From Sphingomonadaceae bacterium (GTDB lineage: Bacteria > Pseudomonadota > Alphaproteobacteria > Sphingomonadales > Sphingomonadaceae): DNA of 6,551 nt. The first letter of the stretch is position 1. Each line of letters begins with the position of its first letter. Position numbers and translations under genes: made by a program. This document shows, piece by piece, positions 1 to 6,551 of this stretch. The notes below the pieces were generated by a model. That model made no database searches and was not told the origin of the DNA. It saw only the letters and a list, made by a program, of their open reading frames with translations. Location: contig CANEVG010000202.1 of assembly GCA_947442095.1 (NCBI GenBank), forward strand, positions 1-6,551. The letters are read 5' to 3'.

Positions 1-166
1 GACTGAGGCCGAAGCAGAAGCCCAGACCGAAACCATAGCGCCTGCCAAGAAGGCACCGGCCAAAAAGAAGGCTGCCGAGCCTGCTGCCGAAGCCGCCCCG
101 GCTGAGGACGTGGCCCCCGCGCCGAAGAAGAAGGCTCCTGCCAAGAAGAAGGCTGCTGAGGCTTAA
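1..166 (+). CDS. tig: C-terminal end of probable trigger factor (partial)
   Basis: The reading frame starting at base 2 is open from the window edge and ends with TAA at 164-166, giving 54 residues. The visible peptide is low-complexity and highly charged: an acidic Ala/Glu stretch, then two copies of a basic Lys/Ala/Pro block, each containing APAKKKAAE, separated by an Ala/Glu/Pro linker. The two copies are also similar as DNA. No folded domain is visible, so the identity is inferred. Sphingomonad trigger factors, as I recall, often end in such Lys/Ala tails, and tig lies upstream of clpP-clpX in many alphaproteobacteria. Trigger factor is the ribosome-bound chaperone and prolyl isomerase that meets nascent chains. 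Alternatives are a histone H1-like or ribosomal protein with an alanine-lysine tail. The stop lies 30 bases before a strong terminator, so this gene ends its transcription unit. Confidence 0.55.
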   Translation, partial: TEAEAEAQTETIAPAKKAPAKKKAAEPAAEAAPAEDVAPAPKKKAPAKKKAAEA

Positions 167-196
167 GTCTTTCGGTCTAGAACTGAAAATCGCAAG

Positions 197-224
197 AGGG
201 CGCTCCGCGAGGGGCGCCCTTTTT
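197..224 (+). terminator. Rho-independent terminator after the probable tig gene
   Basis: A 10-bp stem (arms 197-206 and 211-220; AGGGCGCTCC against GGGGCGCCCT, with one T-G wobble) is closed by the tetraloop GCGA, which fits the GNRA class. It runs directly into a T tract at 220-224. It sits 30 bases after the TAA stop of the upstream gene and should end that transcript, separating it from everything to its right. Confidence 0.87.
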
Positions 225-326
225 CGTGCGCGGATCCGCAGAAAGTCTCAAGCATTCCTGCCTATTCACCCTGTCAATCAGCCCATGAGAGAATTGAACA
301 GGCACGGACCCGGGGAGGGGACACCG

Positions 327-944
327 ATGCAGACCGTTCGCAACCGCATAGCTTCGCGTCCCCGCCATCCGCGTCCCCGCCATCCGCGTCCCCGCCTGTC
401 AATCCCGCGGCCGAACTGGAACCCGGCGGCGTGCGCGATCTGTGTCTGCAGGCCGAACCGGCGCTGGCGCTGGCGCTGCCATCACAGCCTGAAAGGTTAG
501 TGGAAGCACCTGGCCCTGTCGCGCCGCCAAAGCTGGAGCATGCGCCAGAACACGTGTCAGTTCAGGCGCTGGAACCTGCCGCAGCGCCGTTGCCGGCGCT
601 GATTTTGCCGGTTCTGCCCGAACCCCCTTGCGGAGTTGCGTGCCCCGGTGGCCCCAGCGGCTCCGGCGGCCGCAACAGCTTTGGCTGCATTGGCCGATGC
701 GCAGGCTGTACCCCAGCTGTCGCCCTTGCCCCGCTCGCGCGCGCTGGTGCCCGCGCGTCGGCCAGGGCTGGCCGATGTGATCGCGTTTATGCCGCGCGAT
801 TCCGGGCGGCGGCTGGCGCGCTAGTCGGCGCGGCTGCATAAGACCCGCGCCGAGCAGGCCGCGCTCCACCAGGCCGAGGCGCGCCACCTCAATCTGCAAC
901 GCGAACTGGCAGCGCTCGACGCGCTGCGCCGCAGCCGAGGTTAG
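327..944 (+). pseudogene. Decayed Pro/Ala-rich ORF of unknown function
   Basis: No intact frame spans this stretch, but coding-like sequence with GC-rich third positions continues through it. ATG 327 has a strong Shine-Dalgarno (GGAGG at 314-318, 8-base spacer). From about position 401 the natural reading is the frame of base 431 (…VRDLCLQAEPALALALPSQ…). At the C5 run 623-627 it makes sense to drop one C, after which the frame reads PEPLAELRAPVAPAAP and on to GLADVIAFMPRDSGRRLAR. That frame meets TAG at 822-824, then continues without interruption to TAG 942-944 with a charged, helix-prone tail (EQAALHQAEARHLNLQRELA). One tryptophan-to-amber change would explain the first TAG. The N-terminal frame from ATG 327 does not match the later frame, so a third lesion or another start is possible. 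No family is recognised. It ends 4 bases before the convergent amidase stop. The alternative is noncoding GC-rich DNA with chance ORFs. Confidence 0.45.
356..396 (+). repeat. 15-bp tandem repeat, about 2.7 copies
   Basis: The unit GCGTCCCCGCCATCC occurs at 356-370 and 371-385 and again as an 11-base partial copy at 386-396. The unit length is a multiple of three, so changes in copy number would not shift a reading frame. It lies in the presumed N-terminal part of the decayed ORF, where it encodes a short Ser-Pro-Pro-type or Arg-Pro-type repeat depending on frame. Confidence 0.9.
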
Positions 945-948
945 CGGC

Positions 949-2460
949 TCACTCCCCCCAGCGCTTCAACGAGGGCTTCGGCACGGGCACCGTGCGCGCC
1001 CGTTCATAGGCTGCACCCGCTTCTAGCACGCGCTTGTCGTCCCATTGCGCGCCCATGAACGAGAGGCCAATGGGTAGCCCTTCCACCGCGCCCATCGGCA
1101 CGGTGAGGTGCGGATAGCCGGCAATCGCGGCCATGCTGCCCATGCCGACATCGATGCTGTGATCGCCGGTTACAAGGTCGATTGGCCAGGCGGGCGGGCC
1201 GGTCGGCGCGATCAGGAACGAGACGGCGTGCTCGGCGAGCAGCTTGTCGATCCCCTCGCGCCCCGCCAGTCGCAGCGAATTCGCACGCGCTTTCTGGTAA
1301 ACGGCCACATCGGTCATCGCCACGGCCTCTTCGAAGCTGTCCTGCCCGAACCACTTGAGCTCTTCCGGATGCGCCGTGTTGAAGGCGATGGCATCGGCCA
1401 GTGTGCGGATGGGCGGTGTGTCTTTGAACGAGGACGCGGGGAGCGACTGGAGATAGACCCCCAGATCAGTGCGCAGTTCATAAAGCAGCACGGTGTACTC
1501 ATCACGGCCCATTTCTTCGGGCTCTTCGAAATCGATATCGACCAGCGTTGCGCCCGCCGCCTTGAGATCGGCCATCGCCTTGTCGAACAGCGCGATCACC
1601 TTGGGATTGTTGCCCAGGCCTTTGCGCAGCACCCCCAGCCGCACGCCCTTGAGGCTGGCAGCGGCAAGGCCTGCGGCAAAGTCGGTCTTATGCGCGTCGG
1701 CCTTGTCGGTCGCGGGGTCTGCCGGGTCGGACCCGGCCATCGCGGTCAGCATCAGCGCGGCATCGCGCACAGTCGTGGTCATGGGGCCGACGGTGTCCTG
1801 GCTGTGGCTGATCGGGACGACATGGGTGCGACTGACGAGGCCGACGGTGGGCTTGAAACCGACAATGCCGTTGACCGAAGCGGGGCAGGTGATCGAGCCA
1901 TCGGTTTCGCTGCCGATCGCGCCCCAGGCAAGGCCGGCCGCAATCGCGGCGCCGCTGCCCGAGGACGAGCCGCAGGGCGAACGGTCCAGCGCATGGGGAT
2001 TGCGCGTCTGCCCGCCCGCCCCGCTCCAGCCGCTGGAGGACGCGCCAGAACGCATATTCGCCCATTCGGAAAGATTGGTCTTGCCCAGCACGACCACGCC
2101 GGCAGCGCGCAAGCCCAGCATGAACGGGGCGTCACGCCCGGTGCGGTTGTCCTTCAGGGCCAGGCTGCCCGCCGTGGTCGGCATGGGATCGGCGGTCTCG
2201 ATGTTGTCTTTCACGAGGATCACCTTGCCCGCAAGCGGACCCTGCACGGCGCGCACGGCGGCTTCGGCCTTGGCGGCATCGGGATTGAGCGCGATGACCG
2301 CGTTCAGCTTCGGCCCCGCCTTGTCGATCGCCTTGATCCGCGCGAGGTATGTGCTGACAGTCTCTTTTTTATGGTTCTCCTGCGCGTGGCAAGCCGTGCC
2401 GCCAAGTGCAGTGGCAGCAAGGAATACGGTGCAAAACGCCGGTCGCGCGAATCTGGACAT
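949..2460 (-). CDS. Exported amidase, amidase-signature (AS) family
   Basis: This encodes 503 residues of an amidase-signature hydrolase, a family that cleaves carboxamide bonds with a Ser-cisSer-Lys triad. All three residues are visible: Lys84 in VKDN, the cis-Ser at 165 in CGSSSGSGAA, and the nucleophile Ser189 in ETDGSITCPAS. The 24-residue gap between the two serines equals that in GatA and FAAH. The ETDGSI form differs from the DTGGSI of GatA. GatB and GatC are not nearby, so this is a free-standing amidase and not a tRNA amidotransferase subunit. Residues 1-26 form a signal peptide (basic start, hydrophobic core, likely cut after CHA), implying a periplasmic enzyme. Cys24 lacks a proper lipobox. 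The ATG is preceded by AGGGG, a modest ribosome binding site. The gene stands alone, convergent with the decayed ORF and divergent from clpP. Its substrate cannot be told from the sequence. Confidence 0.93.
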   Translation of the reverse strand: MSRFARPAFCTVFLAATALGGTACHAQENHKKETVSTYLARIKAIDKAGPKLNAVIALNPDAAKAEAAVRAVQGPLAGKVILVKDNIETADPMPTTAGSLALKDNRTGRDAPFMLGLRAAGVVVLGKTNLSEWANMRSGASSSGWSGAGGQTRNPHALDRSPCGSSSGSGAAIAAGLAWGAIGSETDGSITCPASVNGIVGFKPTVGLVSRTHVVPISHSQDTVGPMTTTVRDAALMLTAMAGSDPADPATDKADAHKTDFAAGLAAASLKGVRLGVLRKGLGNNPKVIALFDKAMADLKAAGATLVDIDFEEPEEMGRDEYTVLLYELRTDLGVYLQSLPASSFKDTPPIRTLADAIAFNTAHPEELKWFGQDSFEEAVAMTDVAVYQKARANSLRLAGREGIDKLLAEHAVSFLIAPTGPPAWPIDLVTGDHSIDVGMGSMAAIAGYPHLTVPMGAVEGLPIGLSFMGAQWDDKRVLEAGAAYERARTVPVPKPSLKRWGE

Positions 2461-2573
2461 ACAGGGCCCCTAAAACAATTTCGCCGATGCTGGGGGCAAG
2501 CGCGACCCGGCGCAAGCGCATCCGGGGGCAGTCCGCGCCGATTTCGCGGTGCATTGGCACCTTTTGGTGTCTG

Positions 2574-2595
2574 ATCCGAAACTTAGGTTTCGGAT
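2574..2595. repeat. 9-bp palindromic hairpin with TTAG loop
   Basis: ATCCGAAAC (2574-2582) and GTTTCGGAT (2587-2595) are perfect inverted copies around the 4-base loop TTAG. It has no T tract, so it is not an intrinsic terminator. It sits three bases from the left arm of the much longer inverted repeat and may be part of the same element or a protein-binding palindrome. Confidence 0.75.
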
Positions 2596-2598
2596 AGA

Positions 2599-2680
2599 GC
2601 GGTGCCAGCCCTCTCTCCGCCCGTCCACCCACGAGCGCTCCCGGACTGGGTGGACGGGCGGGGGAGAGGGCTGGCACCGC
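2599..2680. repeat. Long nearly perfect inverted repeat (33/34-bp arms)
   Basis: The left arm 2599-2631 and right arm 2647-2680 are reverse complements except for one substitution plus a one-base length difference near the arm middle. The outer end reads GCGGTGCCAGCCCTCTC and the inner end GCCCGTCCACCCA. The 15-base loop contains the palindrome GAGCGCTC (2633-2640). No T tract follows on either strand, and the arms are far longer than a terminator needs. This is the look of a miniature palindromic repeat element (REP-like or MITE-like) in a noncoding gap. If transcribed, it would give a very stable RNA hairpin. It lies about 140-220 bases upstream of the clpP start. Whether it has copies elsewhere in the genome cannot be judged here. 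Confidence 0.88.
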
Positions 2681-2761
2681 ACCGCAATTCGCTCTTTCGC
2701 GGATCTCGGATTAGACTCTTGCACCACTTTTCGCGCGGTTTGCGCGGATGTGGGGTTAACG

Positions 2762-2793
2762 CCCTTGAACATCCCGGCGTGGCACGCGACATA
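2762..2793 (+). promoter_or_regulatory. Candidate heat-shock (sigma-32-like) promoter of clpP
   Basis: CCCTTGAA at 2762-2769 matches the conserved -35 core of RpoH-type promoters exactly. A weaker match to the -10 element, CGACATAG, begins at 2787 after a 17-base spacer. The same bases can be read as a housekeeping promoter, TTGAAC-N17-GACATA, with a poor -10. The predicted start near 2800 would leave a leader of roughly 20 bases that includes the AGAGG ribosome binding site. clpP is a classic heat-shock gene, which supports the reading, but the -10 match is imperfect. Confidence 0.4.
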
Positions 2794-2818
2794 GGCACGG
2801 CACACACGAGAGGACTCT

Positions 2819-3529
2819 ATGCTCGATCTGTTCGGCGCCCACGGCGCATCGGTTTATGGCAATCAAGGACGTTTCACCCACGATCCCGTCACCGGGGCGC
2901 TGGTTCCGGTCGTGGTCGAGCAGACCAGCCGCGGCGAACGCAGCTTCGACATCTTCTCCCGTCTGCTGCGCGAACGCATCGTGTTCGTGACAGGGGAGGT
3001 CGAGGACAATATGGCTTCGCTGATCGTGGCACAGCTGCTGTTCCTCGAATCCGAGAACCCGTCGAAAGACATCTCGATGTACATTAACTCGCCTGGCGGC
3101 GCGGTGACGGCGGGTCTCGCGATCTACGACACCATGCAATACATTCGCCCGCGCGTTTCGACCGTGTGCATTGGCCAGGCCGCCTCGATGGGCAGCTTCC
3201 TGCTTGCTGCCGGTGAGCCGGGCCTGCGCGTGGCACTGCCCAATGCGCGGATCATGGTACACCAGCCTTCGGGCGGGGCGCGCGGCATGGCCTCGGACAT
3301 CGAGATCCAGGCGCGCGAGATCCTGCGCATCCGTTCGCGGATGAACGACCTTTATGTAAAGTTCACCGGGCGCACACTCGAGGAAATCGAGAAGGCAATG
3401 GACCGCGATACGTTCCTTGAGGCGGAAGAGGCGCTCAAGTTCGGACTCGTCGACAAGGTGTTCGAATCGCGTCCCGCATCCGATCAGGTCGGGGGTGAAG
3501 AAGGTTCGGGCGGTGCACCTACCTCGTGA
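2819..3529 (+). CDS. clpP: ATP-dependent Clp protease, proteolytic subunit ClpP
   Basis: This encodes 236 residues of the serine peptidase that forms the two-ring, 14-subunit barrel degrading proteins fed in by ClpX or ClpA in the cytoplasm. The catalytic triad is complete: Ser123 in GQAASMGSFLL, His148 in MVHQPSGG and Asp197 in MDRDTF, with the spacing of E. coli Ser97/His122/Asp171. The oxyanion strand INSPGG (90-94) and the handle-helix region are intact. ATG 2819 has AGAGG five bases upstream, and there is no better internal start before DPVTGALVP. The N-terminal extension (about 20 residues, a likely processed leader) and a Gly/Ser/Glu-rich tail after ESRPAS make it somewhat longer than the usual form of roughly 200 residues. 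It is followed 147 bases later by clpX on the same strand, its usual partner. Confidence 0.98.
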   Translation: MLDLFGAHGASVYGNQGRFTHDPVTGALVPVVVEQTSRGERSFDIFSRLLRERIVFVTGEVEDNMASLIVAQLLFLESENPSKDISMYINSPGGAVTAGLAIYDTMQYIRPRVSTVCIGQAASMGSFLLAAGEPGLRVALPNARIMVHQPSGGARGMASDIEIQAREILRIRSRMNDLYVKFTGRTLEEIEKAMDRDTFLEAEEALKFGLVDKVFESRPASDQVGGEEGSGGAPTS

Positions 3530-3606
3530 TTTTTACATGACTCCAGTGCTTTAGCCGTTATGCTTGCGCGCTGGGGTTAGGGAATGTTCGCTATTTTCGT
3601 GTCCGG

Positions 3607-3634
3607 TTGATTAATGCCCGTTGGGTAGTAGGAT
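3607..3634 (+). promoter_or_regulatory. Possible clpX promoter in the clpP-clpX gap
   Basis: The 147-base gap between clpP and clpX holds TTGATT (3607-3612), a 16-base spacer, and TAGGAT (3629-3634), a plausible -35/-10 pair about 40 bases before the clpX start. A 7-bp stem earlier in the gap has an 18-base loop and no T tract, so clpX may also be read from the clpP promoter. The gap has a good GGAGAGG at 3654-3660, but it is 16 bases from the ATG. The closer GGGAT (3666-3670) has ordinary spacing and probably serves as the ribosome binding site. This is only a motif match. Confidence 0.25.
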
Positions 3635-3676
3635 AATTGGGCCCGCTTCTCGTGGAGAGGCGTCTGGGATCTAAGA

Positions 3677-4936
<1,260 letters not shown>

Positions 4937-5548
4937 TGTCCTGATCCTCCCTGTGCCGAAGTCGTGGGGAGGGGCTTCAGTTCGTCGGGCGCTGCTGGCG
5001 GACCTTGACGTTTTTTAGCGATGACAATGCTCCCGTCGCGCAGCATGGTCAGGCCTGGGGTAAACGTTTTCAGCATTCGCCACGTACCCGCGTTCTTTGT
5101 CCAGACGTCGTCCGACAGAGCAATCACTTGAACGCGGTGGGCCGCGCCGTCTGCCACGGCCCGTTTGATTGACATTGTGTGACGTTGGACGGCCAATGCA
5201 TCGGCCGCGTTGATTTCGACGGATCCGGCGGATGTATTTGTGGTTCGGTCCGGATCGTCGGCGAGCGACGCCACTTGGGCAAGCATGTCATCTGCCGTGT
5301 TTTTGCGGCCATGCTCGCGTCGAGGGTCTCGAACCCGGGCGCGAGCATGGCCTTTACCGCAGCCTGATCGTGGCTTCGCATGGTACTGCGCAGCGCGGCA
5401 TAGAGCCGCGCGAATTCGGCTTCTGGATCCTCAGCCGCTTTGGCCGTGAGGATCGGGCCCAACAGAATTGCAAACCCCAACACCGCTTGGCTCGATCATA
5501 TCATGGGAGCCCGCTCTTTTCTTGCCGCCTGTCTTTCAGTCAGGCGTA

Positions 5549-6244
5549 CTATGCCACTTTTGCAAACCTTGCATCCGCCGCAGTCCACGTGGCGGCCGCC
5601 ATGAACGCGTCGACATAAGCTGCAGCCTTCGCACCATAGTCCATTGCGTAAGCGTGTTCGTACATGTCCATGGCGAGGATCGGTGTGCCGCCCGCAAGGG
5701 TCTGTGTGTGGTCGTTGGCCCATTGGTTGGTCAGGCGGCCATCGTGCGGGGACCATTGCAAAAGGACCCAGCCCGACCCACCGCCGAGCGCCTTGCCCAT
5801 CGCGGAAAACTCAGCCGCCCAGCGCGCGAAGCTGCCGAAATCGCGTTCGATTGCCGCGCCTAGTACTGTGCCGGGCTTCCCGCCACTTCCCAGGCACGAG
5901 AAGTAGATCTCGTGCAGCAGCATCGAGTTCCACGCCATCAGTTCCTCGCGTTTCAGGCCATTGAGCATGAAGCCCGGCGCAGTGGCCATGTCGAGCTTTG
6001 CGAGTTCACCCTTGATCGCACCGATGCGCTTCACCGCGCTGACATAGTTGTTGTCGTGGTGGCTGATGAGCAGCTTGGCCGAAAGGCCGGGGATCGTGGC
6101 GGCATCGAACGGTAGCGGGGCCGGGGTTGGCGCGAAAACCGGGCCCGAGAGAGCGGGGGCGGCGGTTTGCGCGGTTGCTGGAATGGCGGTGGCGGCCGCC
6201 GTGGTCAGGGCAGCAGTGAGTGCGGTGCGGCGATCGATCTGCAT
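5549..6244 (-). CDS. Exported Fe/Mn superoxide dismutase, divergent type
   Basis: This encodes 231 residues of an iron/manganese superoxide dismutase, which turns superoxide into peroxide and oxygen. The metal ligands are His62 (LLISHHDNNY), His111 (NSMLLHEIYF), Asp193 and His197 (AMDMYEHAYAMDYG), and the conserved GGGSGWVLL is at 154-162. The N-terminus DRRTALTAALTTAAATA carries a twin-arginine motif, with a likely cut after ATA (residue 25), so a periplasmic, Tat-exported enzyme is inferred. This fits a metalloenzyme that folds before export. ATG 6244 has an ideal AAGGAG (6253-6258) eight bases away. By hand alignment to E. coli FeSOD, the gateway His30 and Tyr34 are replaced by Asn66 and Ala70, and the usual second-shell Gln is absent (Ser107, Asp178). 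It lies downstream of the fasciclin gene but is separated from it by a hairpin, so it probably has its own promoter, which I could not identify. Metal choice is not predictable. Confidence 0.95.
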   Translation of the reverse strand: MQIDRRTALTAALTTAAATAIPATAQTAAPALSGPVFAPTPAPLPFDAATIPGLSAKLLISHHDNNYVSAVKRIGAIKGELAKLDMATAPGFMLNGLKREELMAWNSMLLHEIYFSCLGSGGKPGTVLGAAIERDFGSFARWAAEFSAMGKALGGGSGWVLLQWSPHDGRLTNQWANDHTQTLAGGTPILAMDMYEHAYAMDYGAKAAAYVDAFMAAATWTAADARFAKVA

Positions 6245-6319
6245 GGAAGCGGCTCCTTGAAACGGTTGCGGGCATCTTCGCCAAGAACACCGCGCTGTCC
6301 ATCGGTGCTCCGGGCGGTA

Positions 6320-6369
6320 CTTCAGGAAAAGGGGGCCGCTGCTGCAAGCCCCCCCTCCTTTGACTGAAG
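6320..6369 (-). terminator. Probable terminator after the fasciclin gene
   Basis: Read on the minus strand, 5 bases after the fasciclin-gene stop codon is an outer stem CTTCAG/CTGAAG (6364-6369 with 6320-6325) and an inner G-run/C-run stem (6349-6356 with 6330-6335). Four T follow the inner stem at 6327-6330. The A-rich side makes it a possible bidirectional signal. The inner pairing is out of register in places because the G run is longer than the C run, so stability is estimated only by eye. Confidence 0.55.
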
Positions 6370-6374
6370 TGCTA

Positions 6375-6551
6375 TCAGTTCGGCAAGGATACCGCGTCGG
6401 TTACGTGGATCACGCCGTTCTTCTGCATCACGTCGGCCTTCGTCACGGTGGCCATGCCGCCTTTCTCGTCGGTCAGCATGACCTTGCCGTCCATGATGGC
6501 GGCGGTAAGCTTGCCGCCCGAAACGGTGGTGAGGGTGGCCGAGCCGCCCCC
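6375..6551 (-). CDS. Fasciclin (FAS1)-domain protein, C-terminal part
   Basis: The frame is open from the window edge and ends with TGA at 6375-6377, leaving the last 58 residues. The ending MQKNGVIHVTDAVSLPN is the hallmark H2 segment of a FAS1 domain (NGVIHVID-type motif near the C-terminus). It is preceded by a run of short beta strands (ATLTTVSGGK, KVMLTDEKGG, ATVTKADV), as expected for the end of a single-domain bacterial fasciclin protein. Such proteins are normally secreted or surface-associated and involved in adhesion, but the signal peptide and N-terminal half lie outside the window. It is on the same strand as the superoxide dismutase gene and upstream of it, with a terminator-like hairpin between. 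Confidence 0.92.
   Translation of the reverse strand, partial: GGGSATLTTVSGGKLTAAIMDGKVMLTDEKGGMATVTKADVMQKNGVIHVTDAVSLPN

Larger units (their letters stand above)
2461..2818. other. Divergent intergenic region between the amidase gene and clpP
   Basis: This 358-base stretch has no convincing gene. The short ORFs in it mostly read through an inverted repeat and mirror one another. It must hold the promoters for both flanking genes. Part of it (2571-2714) is occupied by the palindromic structures listed separately. The clpP-proximal part (2715-2818) contains a heat-shock-like promoter candidate and the clpP ribosome binding site (AGAGG at 2809-2813, 5 bases before the ATG). I did not find a convincing promoter for the amidase gene. 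Confidence 0.8.

Noticed and set aside
399..899. Minus-strand open frame of 166 codons in the decayed region
   Set aside because: Composition is Arg/Gln/Ala-rich with no family signal. The plus-strand frames have the better codon pattern and a strong ribosome binding site.
2548..2565. Small stem GGTGC/GCACC followed by TTTT on the plus strand
   Set aside because: It looks like a tiny terminator, but the stem is only 5 bp and no plus-strand gene lies just upstream of it.
1108..2574. Long plus-strand open frame of 488 codons opposite the amidase gene
   Set aside because: It is the antisense shadow of a clear amidase with all catalytic residues. The product is Arg/Gly/His-rich, has no recognisable motif, and simply reflects high GC content.
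3553..3585. Stem CCAGTGC/GCGCTGG between clpP and clpX
   Set aside because: It has seven pairs with a wobble, an 18-base loop and no T tract, so there is no convincing terminator or attenuator.
4946..4972. CCTCCC/GGGAGG hairpin just after clpX
   Set aside because: The stem is only 6 bp, with a 15-base loop and no T tract after it. It is too weak to call a terminator.
5526..5546. CGCCTG/CAGGCG hairpin just after the superoxide dismutase stop
   Set aside because: It is well placed, but the stem is 6 bp and it is followed on the minus strand by A/G-rich sequence and not by T, so it does not qualify as an intrinsic terminator.
5464..5964. Several plus-strand open frames opposite the superoxide dismutase gene
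   Set aside because: They are antisense shadows of a well-supported gene and show no motifs of their own.

Overview
The window reads as ordinary chromosome of a GC-rich alphaproteobacterium, most likely a sphingomonad (Novosphingobium/Sphingobium-like). This is inferred from the protein style: ClpP and ClpX sequences, an exported Fe/Mn superoxide dismutase of a divergent type, a fasciclin protein and a periplasmic amidase, together with the alphaproteobacterial order tig-clpP-clpX. No rRNA, tRNA, CRISPR array, transposase or phage gene was seen.

Layout, left to right. Positions 1-166 hold the Lys/Ala/Pro-rich end of a plus-strand gene, probably trigger factor (tig), closed by a strong intrinsic terminator (197-224). 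Positions 327-944 hold what looks like a decayed Pro/Ala-rich plus-strand gene: a good ribosome binding site, a 15-bp tandem repeat, a probable one-base insertion in a C5 run and an in-frame amber codon. A complete secreted amidase gene (949-2460) follows on the minus strand. Between it and clpP is a 358-bp divergent intergenic region that carries a nearly perfect 33-bp inverted repeat (2599-2680), a smaller palindrome beside it and a heat-shock-like promoter candidate. clpP (2819-3529) and clpX (3677-4936) are intact and encode the peptidase and the unfoldase of ClpXP.

The right third is on the minus strand. It holds an NTF2/SnoaL-like exported protein gene broken by an early TGA and a one-base deletion (4903-5504), an intact Tat-type superoxide dismutase gene (5549-6244), a terminator hairpin (6320-6369), and the C-terminal end of a fasciclin-domain protein that runs off the window (6375-6551).

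Together the left and centre form a protein-quality-control locus (trigger factor, ClpP, ClpX) into which an amidase gene and a dying ORF have been placed. The right side is a set of exported or periplasmic proteins. I do not see a new multi-gene system. The most interesting items are the two pseudogenes with mappable lesions, the long hairpin element upstream of clpP, and the unusual active-site surroundings of the superoxide dismutase.
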